Assembly: GCA_949297565.1 (NCBI GenBank)
Contig: CASFUI010000152.1
Span: 1 to 17,597, forward strand
DNA: 17,597 nucleotides
DNA from: an uncultured Eubacteriales bacterium
GTDB taxonomy: Bacteria; Bacillota; Clostridia; Lachnospirales; Lachnospiraceae
Direction: 5' to 3'
Below are positions 7,507 to 13,854 of this stretch, in pieces; the first letter of the stretch is position 1, and every line of letters starts with the position of its first letter. A program made the translations under genes and the position numbers. Under the pieces are notes generated by a model. The model was not told the DNA's origin. It made no database searches and was given only the letters and a program-made list of their open reading frames with translations.

Positions 7507-7531
7507 AGTATCGGCAGGAGGAAGTAATTAC

Positions 7532-9475
7532 ATGGCTAATGGAATGGCGAGTCTGTTTGTTGGCGCATCAGGACTGAAATCAGCACAGACAGCATTAAAT
7601 ACAACGGCGCACAATCTTGCGAATATTAACACAAAGGGATATACGAGGCAGCAGATCGCCTTTAAGGATACGCAGTATGTAACGATAGGAGGAAGCTACG
7701 GTTCGCCTATCAGTTCTACATACGGATTGGGTGTCGGCATTTCTGAAATAAGAAGAATAAGAGATGAGTTTATCGATAAGGCGTACCGTCAGGAAAACGG
7801 AAGACTGGGATATTATTCAAGCCAGTATAAGGCTATTGAAGAGGTAGAGGACCAGTTAGGTGAGATGCAGGGCGTGACTTATCAGGAATTTCTGACTAAT
7901 CTCTACAACTCAATAAACGAGCTCAGCAAGGAGCCGTCAAGCACAGTAAAGCGTTCTTCGCTTATTCAGAGCGCGTCAGCTTTTCTTACGAGATCTGAAG
8001 CGGTTTATCAGGGCTTGAAGGATTACCAGACAACACTCAATGTACAGGTTTCCAATATGGTTGAAAAAATTAACAGCATTGGCAACGAAATATATGCGTT
8101 AAATAAAAAGATCTCCCAGATAGAGGCGGCGGGAATTGAGAGCGCCAATGATTACAGAGACCAGAGAGATGTGCTGCTGGATGAGCTCAGCGGCTACATA
8201 GATATTTCTTATTATGAGACAGAGAACGGAGAGGTGTATGTGACGGCTGAGAATGTTCCGTTTGTCACAAAATCTTCTGTTGCCAAGATGAATTTCAGGA
8301 CATACGATGATTCTACATTGCTTATTCCGGTATGGGAGGGCTATGAACGCGATGTCTATAATGAATCGGAGCTGTATTCCGCGTCCATATCCTCAGACAA
8401 GGGAGAGCTTAAAGGGCTGCTTCTCGCCAGGGGCAGCGTGAATGTGGATTACACAGATGTACCGGTAAAGCCGAATAAGTCGGATTATGATTTGACGACT
8501 GCCGAGGGACAGAGGCAGTATGATATGGACTATGCCGAATACGAGGAAAAGCAGGCATACTACAACAAGTATATAGAGCCTTCTGTTATACTCAGTGCGA
8601 TTGCGGGGCTCGACAAGCTTGTAAACGGAATTGTTGAGAAGCTCAATGAGGTATTTTGCCCTGAGAAGGAAATGGTGGTAACCGATGCGCTTACCGATGC
8701 TGACGGCAACGAGATTATGCCGAACACATACAGCTATACATCGACTGAGGCTGTTCTTTACGACAAAAACGGCAATGAGATACAGGGCTTTGACAATAAT
8801 GACGGAACTTACAGCTATGAGTCAAAAGAAAAGCTGTATACAGATGCGGACGGTAATAATGAGGCGGATGTAACTTCATACAACTATACTGTTCTCGATA
8901 TGGATAAGACAGACTACGGCATGGATGAAGACAGGACTGTCGGTGAGGAGCTTTTTTCGAGACAGAATACTGAGAGATATGTTGTTATAAAAGCGGCTGA
9001 CGGAAGCGACATATATGTCCATAACAATCAGAACGAAAGAGGAGACCGTTCAGAGTATAAGCTTGGAAATCTTGTAATGAATTCAACTGTAGCACAGGAT
9101 GTTTCCAAAATTCCTATGACTACATATGACGGAAAAGAGGATATGGCAAAAGGACAGGAGCTTGTGGATGTATGGAATGAGGATTTTGCTTCTCTTAATC
9201 CTGAAATGTATGCAGTGGGAGACTTCAATACATTTTATAATAATTTTATAGGTGAGTTTTCAACTACCGGAAGTGTTTTAAACAATTATGTGAATCATCA
9301 GCAGACAATGGTTGACGGCTATGACGACCAGAGACTTCAGACAGAGGGCGTGTCTTCCGATGAGGAGCTTGAAAAAATGATTAAATACCAGCAGGCATAC
9401 AATGCTTCTTCAAGATATATCAATGTAATCAGTGAGATGCTTGAACATCTTGTGACATCGCTGGGAGCACTTTAA
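7532..9475 (+). CDS. flgK: Hook-filament junction protein FlgK, first copy, with an insert
   Basis: 647 residues. The N-terminus (GLKSAQTALNTTAHNLANIN, then TKGYTRQQ) and C-terminus (KMIKYQQAYNASSRYINVIS) are the FlgK D0/D1 signature. Residues about 80-225 form the long helical domain including YRDQRDVLLDELSGYIDISY. FlgK (HAP1) is the first junction protein on the hook tip and is needed before FlgL and filament growth. Residues about 378-505 are an Asp/Asn/Gly/Tyr-rich stretch with four D-x-D/N-G-type turns (DADGNE, DKNGNE, DNNDGT, DADGNN), which probably form an extra surface domain; FlgK proteins without it are nearer 500-550 residues. AGGAGG (7516-7521) precedes ATG 7532. The leader carries two candidate CsrA hairpins. 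No sigma-28 promoter is visible between the flgN terminator and this gene, so its promoter is unidentified. Confidence 0.93.
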   Translation: MANGMASLFVGASGLKSAQTALNTTAHNLANINTKGYTRQQIAFKDTQYVTIGGSYGSPISSTYGLGVGISEIRRIRDEFIDKAYRQENGRLGYYSSQYKAIEEVEDQLGEMQGVTYQEFLTNLYNSINELSKEPSSTVKRSSLIQSASAFLTRSEAVYQGLKDYQTTLNVQVSNMVEKINSIGNEIYALNKKISQIEAAGIESANDYRDQRDVLLDELSGYIDISYYETENGEVYVTAENVPFVTKSSVAKMNFRTYDDSTLLIPVWEGYERDVYNESELYSASISSDKGELKGLLLARGSVNVDYTDVPVKPNKSDYDLTTAEGQRQYDMDYAEYEEKQAYYNKYIEPSVILSAIAGLDKLVNGIVEKLNEVFCPEKEMVVTDALTDADGNEIMPNTYSYTSTEAVLYDKNGNEIQGFDNNDGTYSYESKEKLYTDADGNNEADVTSYNYTVLDMDKTDYGMDEDRTVGEELFSRQNTERYVVIKAADGSDIYVHNNQNERGDRSEYKLGNLVMNSTVAQDVSKIPMTTYDGKEDMAKGQELVDVWNEDFASLNPEMYAVGDFNTFYNNFIGEFSTTGSVLNNYVNHQQTMVDGYDDQRLQTEGVSSDEELEKMIKYQQAYNASSRYINVISEMLEHLVTSLGAL

Positions 9476-9502
9476 AAGCAAATGCAGAAATGAGGTAGGC
9501 AT

Positions 9503-11062
9503 ATGGCATCAACATTTTTTGGATTAACAATAGCATATTCGGGACTTCAGGCTGCAAATACATCACTGAACGTTGCCGGACACAATATTTCCAATATCAA
9601 TACTGACGGATATACAAGACAGCAGGCAAATACTACCGCGGCAGACGCGATCAGGAATTACACCACTTACGGTACGCTCGGCGCTGGAGTTGTCGTGACG
9701 GAAATCACACAGATAAGAGACAGCTACTATGATGCGAAGTACCGCAATAACCAGGCAAATTACGGTCAGTATTCCGTGAAGGATAACTATATGGGGCAGA
9801 TTGAGGACTATCTGAACGAATTTATTCTTGAGGGATATTCGGTAGAGTATGAAAATTTTTATGAGGCTGTAAATCAGCTTACAATAACTCCGGGTGAGGT
9901 GGCTGCAAAAAATCAGCTCATCAATAACGCAAAGAGTTTGGCTGATTACTTTAATACATTGTGCACCAATTTGAGAAATATTCAGGAGGATGCCAACAAT
10001 GAAATTAAAGACGCGGTAGAGCAGATTAATTCATACGCTAAAAATATAGCGGCACTCAACAGACAGATTAATCAGATTGAGGCCAATTACGGAAATGCAA
10101 ACGACCTCCGCGACAAGAGAAACGCCATGATTGATGAGCTTTCAGAGATTGTAAATGTTGAGACCACAGAAGAGGATTTGGGAAACAATCTTACAAACTT
10201 TACAGTAAGAATTAACGGACAGAGCCTTGTTTCATCTTACAGCTACAACACGCTTAAGACAGTTGCAAGGGAGGAAAAGCGAAACGCCACTGATGCGGAG
10301 GGACTGTATGATATACAGTGGAATTCGGGTCAGGAGTTCGATATTTACAATACCTCACTGGGAGGACACTTAAAGGGACTTGTGGATATTCGTGACGGCT
10401 GCAACGGAGAGATAGAAACTATAGCTGTTGATGAGAACGGGGATGAGATAACGGATTCGGACGGAAACCTCACACTTGAAACCAAAAACCAGACAGAAAA
10501 CAATACTACATACAAGGGAGTTCCATACTATCAGGCTCAGCTCAATCAGTTTATAATGACATTTACCGACGCGGTTAATCAGATTATGAAGTCGGGCTAT
10601 ACTTCTGACGGAAAGTATCAGGGAATTTCTCTGTTTGTAACACAGGACAATACAACAGTGATGTCGGCGGGCAATGTAACGGTCAATCCGGACCTGCTTG
10701 AGAATGCAGACCTGCTTGCCACTAAAAAAGACCAGAATGCCGGAGAGGGCAAGGCAGAGATTATGGAAGAGCTCAGCAAGCTCCAGACTGAAAAGATTTA
10801 CGACGGCGGTACCGCAAAGTATTTCCTTGAAAGTATTGTCAGCGATATGTCGATAGATGCTCAGAAGGCAGAAAATCTTTACAAAAATTATAACAATTTA
10901 AAGACAAGTATTCACAATCAGCGTCTTTCGGTTATGGGTGTCGATACGGACGAAGAGGCAATGGATTTGATGAAGTTCCAGCAGGCATATAATCTAAGCT
11001 CAAAGATGATGTCAGTTATGAATGAAATATATGATAAATTGATTAACCAGACCGGATTATAG
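9503..11062 (+). CDS. flgK: Second FlgK paralogue (hook-filament junction protein)
   Basis: 519 residues, a normal FlgK length. The N-terminus (GLTIAYSGLQAANTSLNVAG, then HNISNINTDGYTRQQ) and the C-terminus (GVDTDEEAMDLMKFQQAYNL, then SSKMMSVMNEIYDKLI) are typical. The internal NDLRDKRNAMIDELSEIVNV matches the corresponding element of the preceding gene, so the two are tandem paralogues, but outside the conserved ends they differ strongly. This copy keeps the family phrase GVDTDEEAMDLMKFQQAYN better than the first. It starts 27 nt after the first flgK and ends 16 nt before flgL, so all three should be on one transcript. Whether both copies are in the same junction, or one is used for an alternative hook or filament, cannot be told from sequence. 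TGAGGT lies upstream of ATG 9503. Confidence 0.92.
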   Translation: MASTFFGLTIAYSGLQAANTSLNVAGHNISNINTDGYTRQQANTTAADAIRNYTTYGTLGAGVVVTEITQIRDSYYDAKYRNNQANYGQYSVKDNYMGQIEDYLNEFILEGYSVEYENFYEAVNQLTITPGEVAAKNQLINNAKSLADYFNTLCTNLRNIQEDANNEIKDAVEQINSYAKNIAALNRQINQIEANYGNANDLRDKRNAMIDELSEIVNVETTEEDLGNNLTNFTVRINGQSLVSSYSYNTLKTVAREEKRNATDAEGLYDIQWNSGQEFDIYNTSLGGHLKGLVDIRDGCNGEIETIAVDENGDEITDSDGNLTLETKNQTENNTTYKGVPYYQAQLNQFIMTFTDAVNQIMKSGYTSDGKYQGISLFVTQDNTTVMSAGNVTVNPDLLENADLLATKKDQNAGEGKAEIMEELSKLQTEKIYDGGTAKYFLESIVSDMSIDAQKAENLYKNYNNLKTSIHNQRLSVMGVDTDEEAMDLMKFQQAYNLSSKMMSVMNEIYDKLINQTGL

Positions 11063-11078
11063 GAAATGGAGGGAGCAT

Positions 11079-12551
11079 ATGAGAATTACTAATCAGATGA
11101 TGATTAACAGCACCATGGCGAATATCCAGGTGAATAAAAATCAGCTCAATACTTTAGATAATCAGCTTTCAACAGAGAAAAAAATCAGTAAGCCTTCAGA
11201 GGATCCTATTATTGCGATTCGTGCGCTTCGTCTGCGCGCCAGCCTCGATCAGGTTACCCAGTACCTTGACAAAAATATTCCGGATGCGGATTCGTGGCTT
11301 AAAACTACGGAGGGCGCTCTTGATGAGGCGTATTCAATACTTACGGATTTGTATGATTACTGTACACAGGGCGCTACGGATTCATACTCTTCGGCTGAGA
11401 GAAACACTATTGCGGAGAGTCTTAATAAGCTCAGAGATGCTTACTATGCGGAGGGGGATGTCGAGTATGCCGGACGTTATGTCTTTACGGGCTTTATGAC
11501 AGATACACCTCTTACATATCAGTCTGACGAAGATGCGGCGGACGTGGATTTTACTATAACACAGTCATTTACAAGAGATGACCTTGAGACTAAGAAGGTA
11601 TACACAAATGCCTACACTAATGATGATATTCTTAATCTCAATGTCAAGACTGATGCGTCAGGAAATATAATAACGCCTAATGTTGCGGATGTTCACCGTG
11701 TAAGAATAGCATACAGTGAGGTTGACGACGCGGGTCCGTTTGAGATTGTAATGGCAGACGGAACAACTATTGCTGCTGCTACAACCACTGACTCAAATTA
11801 TCAGCCGGGTGATGACGAGGCAGTGTTTAATGCGTCCACCGGAGAGCTTCTTTTGGGGCAGAATGTATATAATCAGCTTTATGCGTCTGACGGATTTTCG
11901 TTTACATACAGAAAGGACAATTTCATTAAGGGAGACTTAAATCCTGTAATGTATTTTGACTGTGTTGACAACAATCCGGATAACGCAGGTGTTGTATACA
12001 ATAAAGTAAATGAAGATATTGAGTACAATATCAATTTTTCTCAGAAATTAAAGGTAAATACAGAGGCAAACGAGGCCTTTAATATTTATCTCGGAAGAGA
12101 TATTGACGATTTGATTACTTCGGTTAATAATGTAATAGACTTGGAAAAGCAGATTGAGCAGGTTGAGGGAATGCTTGGACAGGACCAGTACAGTGACGCC
12201 GAATCTCAGAGCAAGCTTAACTCCATAAAGGAAGGCCTTACAAAGCAGAAAGAGCTGGCTGAGGAAGAGATGAGCAATGCGTTTGAAAGAGGAGTCGGAA
12301 AAATGCAGGATTATCAGGAGCAGACATCTCTGGCAAAGGCTGATGTGGGAAACAGAATGACAAGACTTAATTTGACAAAGAGCAGGCTCACAGAGCAAAA
12401 AACCAACTTTACCAACTTGAAGTCTCAGAATGAGGATATAGACATTGAGGAGGTTGTTGTGGGCTATTCTTCTGCACAGCTTGTCTATAACGCGTCACTT
12501 ATGGCGGCAAGCAAGGTTGTTCAGCAGACGCTGCTGGATTTTCTGGGATAA
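11079..12551 (+). CDS. flgL: Hook-filament junction protein FlgL
   Basis: 490 residues. The flagellin-like N-terminal domain is clear: MRITNQMMINSTMANIQVNK, then KISKPSEDPIIAIRALRLRA, EGALDEAYSILTDL, and the FlgL-typical GRYVFTGF (about residues 132-139). The C-terminal helices (ADVGNRMTRLNLTKSRLTEQ and SAQLVYNASLMAASKVVQQ) are the matching D0/D1 element. Bacterial FlgL is commonly about 300 residues, so the middle (about 150-340) is expanded into a large variable outer domain. FlgL (HAP3) sits between FlgK and the filament. The ATG at 11079 has GGAGGGAG just upstream. It follows the second flgK by 16 nt; in Bacillus a yviE-like gene would come between flgL and fliW, but none is present here. 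Confidence 0.94.
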   Translation: MRITNQMMINSTMANIQVNKNQLNTLDNQLSTEKKISKPSEDPIIAIRALRLRASLDQVTQYLDKNIPDADSWLKTTEGALDEAYSILTDLYDYCTQGATDSYSSAERNTIAESLNKLRDAYYAEGDVEYAGRYVFTGFMTDTPLTYQSDEDAADVDFTITQSFTRDDLETKKVYTNAYTNDDILNLNVKTDASGNIITPNVADVHRVRIAYSEVDDAGPFEIVMADGTTIAAATTTDSNYQPGDDEAVFNASTGELLLGQNVYNQLYASDGFSFTYRKDNFIKGDLNPVMYFDCVDNNPDNAGVVYNKVNEDIEYNINFSQKLKVNTEANEAFNIYLGRDIDDLITSVNNVIDLEKQIEQVEGMLGQDQYSDAESQSKLNSIKEGLTKQKELAEEEMSNAFERGVGKMQDYQEQTSLAKADVGNRMTRLNLTKSRLTEQKTNFTNLKSQNEDIDIEEVVVGYSSAQLVYNASLMAASKVVQQTLLDFLG

Positions 12552-12595
12552 ATCATCAAAGTGCCGCAGGGGTGGCAGAAAGGTTTGGTTAAGAC

Positions 12596-13063
12596 ATGAA
12601 GGTACAGACAAAATGGTTTGGGGAGATTGATACATCAGAGGATAAGATAATTACATTTGAAAAAGGAATAATAGGCTTTGAATCGTATAAAAAGTATATG
12701 ATTGTTTTTGATGCGCAGAAAGAAGCTGAGAGCTCAATTATGTGGCTGCAGTCTCTTGATGATGCTGCTCTTGCGCTTCCGGTAATGAAGCCTGAGCTTG
12801 TGAAAGCGGATTATGACCCTGTTGTGGAGGACGAGCTTATCAATACTCTCGGTGAAAATATTAAAGACGCGCAGCTTGTCGTGCTTGTTACTCTTACAGT
12901 ACCGTCTGATATTACTAAGATGACATGTAATCTAAAGGCTCCTATTATCATAAATGCAGATACTATGAAGGGAATTCAGCTTATCGCCGATAACGATGAT
13001 TACCAGGTCAGAATGCCTATTTATGATATACTGGACTCAAAAAAAGAAAAGGACGGTGAGTAG
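12596..13063 (+). CDS. fliW: Flagellar assembly factor and CsrA antagonist FliW
   Basis: 155 residues. The N-terminal segment VQTKWFGEIDTSEDKIITFE followed by KGIIGFESYKKYMI is diagnostic, and further on NLKAPIIINADTMKGIQLIA is the conserved FliW core. FliW binds flagellin when it accumulates in the cytoplasm; when flagellin is secreted, released FliW binds CsrA and relieves translational repression of the flagellin mRNA. ATG 12596 is the start, with GAAAGGT (12578-12584) 11 nt upstream; the leader sequence here closely resembles that of fliS (see findings). It ends one nt before csrA, so the antagonist and its target are translated together. Confidence 0.96.
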   Translation: MKVQTKWFGEIDTSEDKIITFEKGIIGFESYKKYMIVFDAQKEAESSIMWLQSLDDAALALPVMKPELVKADYDPVVEDELINTLGENIKDAQLVVLVTLTVPSDITKMTCNLKAPIIINADTMKGIQLIADNDDYQVRMPIYDILDSKKEKDGE

Positions 13064-13064
13064 G

Positions 13065-13298
13065 ATGCTGGCATTATCAAGAAAAAAGGATGAGGCAATC
13101 ATCATTAACGACGATATAGAGATTAAGATACTCGATATTAAGGGCGACCAGATAAAGCTTGGAATATCAGCTCCTAAATCTGTTCCTGTATATAGAAAGG
13201 AAGTATATCTTCAGATTCAGAACGCTAACAAGGAGGCTTCAGAGTCTGTTGATATAGATGGGCTTAAACAGCTTTTCGGAGGTAAGAATAACAAATAA
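13065..13298 (+). CDS. csrA: Translational regulator CsrA
   Basis: 77 residues. MLALSRKKDEAIIINDDIEI, then GDQIKLGISAPKSVPVYRKE is the full CsrA signature, including the conserved RNA-contacting ends (LALSRK at the N-terminus and VPVYRKE near residue 44). CsrA dimers bind ANGGA motifs, typically in hairpin loops near ribosome binding sites, and block translation. The C-terminal extension (to residue 77) is of the long type seen in FliW-containing Firmicutes, where it takes part in FliW binding. The start ATG 13065 lies one nt after the fliW stop, implying translational coupling. Candidate target sites are seen in the leaders of flgK, flaG, fliD and flagellin and at the fliS start. Confidence 0.97.
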   Translation: MLALSRKKDEAIIINDDIEIKILDIKGDQIKLGISAPKSVPVYRKEVYLQIQNANKEASESVDIDGLKQLFGGKNNK

Positions 13299-13313
13299 TT
13301 TTTAAAAACGGGT

Positions 13314-13340
13314 TAATTTCGTTTATATTTTTTCCGATAT
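13314..13340 (+). promoter_or_regulatory. sigma-28 promoter of flaG-fliD-fliS
   Basis: TAAT at 13314-13317, a 15-nt spacer and TCCGATAT at 13333-13340. AATTTTTAAAAA (13297-13308) lies five nt before the -35. The predicted transcript begins about 40 nt before flaG and contains an A/T hairpin GATAAA-GTT-TTTATC (13356-13370) just before the ribosome binding site. Confidence 0.82.
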
Positions 13341-13368
13341 AACTCTTAGTAGCAAGATAAAGTTTTTA

Positions 13369-13382
13369 TCACACGGAGGTGA
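13369..13382 (+). promoter_or_regulatory. Candidate CsrA hairpin over the flaG ribosome binding site
   Basis: TCAC/GTGA (13369-13372 / 13379-13382, all Watson-Crick) closes on the hexaloop ACGGAG (13373-13378). The loop and 3' arm are the flaG ribosome binding site GGAGGT itself, so CsrA binding would directly block initiation at ATG 13387. ACACGGAGGT matches the in vitro selected CsrA consensus ACARGGAUGU at 8 of 10 positions. Confidence 0.55.
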
Positions 13383-13386
13383 AAAA

Positions 13387-13797
13387 ATGGGAATTGAATC
13401 AATTAGCAGAGTTTCAGGTACTCAGTCTTATCAGACGACTGCATCGGTAAAGTCATCGCCAGAGGCTGTTTCGGTTGAGCCGTTAGAGGCGGCACAGCTT
13501 GCAGCAGGGGCTGCGGGACAGCCGTTAGAGGCTAAGGACAGCCTGCCGTCAGGTGATGAGGCGGGAACTGAAAAGAAGGCTGCGGCGACAATGAAAGACG
13601 TCAATGATTTCAACAAAATTATTAATCACAATACAGTTGCCGAGTTCGGCTATAATGAGCCGACAAACAGAATAACGATTAAAATTAAGGATAAGGAAAC
13701 TGATGAGGTTATAAAAGAAATCCCATCTGAAAAAGCGCTGGAGATGCTCGCTAGGGCATGGGAGCTTGCCGGAATTTTAGTCGATGAGAAGCGTTAG
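13387..13797 (+). CDS. flaG: FlaG family flagellar protein
   Basis: 136 residues. The C-terminal half is the FlaG domain: KDVNDFNKIINHNTVAEFGY followed by RITIKIKDKETDEVIKEIPS and a closing helix EKALEMLARAWELAGILVDE. The first 65 residues are low-complexity, rich in Ser, Ala, Glu and Pro, with a repeated PLEA motif (encoded by an 11-nt direct repeat CCGTTAGAGGC), and probably disordered. FlaG (YvyC in Bacillus) is linked to control of filament length and stability in some bacteria; its exact role is not settled. GGAGGT (13375-13380) precedes ATG 13387. It is the first gene of the sigma-28 unit flaG-fliD-fliS and lies 57 nt before fliD, the same order as in Bacillus. Confidence 0.9.
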   Translation: MGIESISRVSGTQSYQTTASVKSSPEAVSVEPLEAAQLAAGAAGQPLEAKDSLPSGDEAGTEKKAAATMKDVNDFNKIINHNTVAEFGYNEPTNRITIKIKDKETDEVIKEIPSEKALEMLARAWELAGILVDEKR

Positions 13798-13825
13798 AAT
13801 TTTAATATTCTATTGACGGTTTTTA

Positions 13826-13839
13826 GCACACGGACGTGC
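13826..13839 (+). promoter_or_regulatory. Candidate CsrA hairpin in fliD leader
   Basis: GCAC/GTGC (13826-13829 / 13836-13839) closes on the hexaloop ACGGAC (13830-13835). ACACGGACGT matches the selected CsrA consensus ACARGGAUGU at 8 of 10 positions. A second GGA core is in the ribosome binding site AGGAG (13844-13848), 13 nt downstream. Confidence 0.55.
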
Positions 13840-13854
13840 GGATAGGAGTAAGTT

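Noticed and set aside
7468..7527. A 19-codon open frame (MLKEEYLPGLRMSSIGRRK) ending four nt before flgK, with GGGG eight nt upstream
   Set aside because: Its codons (CCC, CGG, AGG) are unlike the neighbouring genes, and its sequence is better explained by the two CsrA-type hairpins and the flgK ribosome binding site.
12986..12993. GCCGATAA inside fliW as a possible sigma-28 -10 for csrA
   Set aside because: The sequence at the -35 position is GAAG, and fliW and csrA are tightly coupled.
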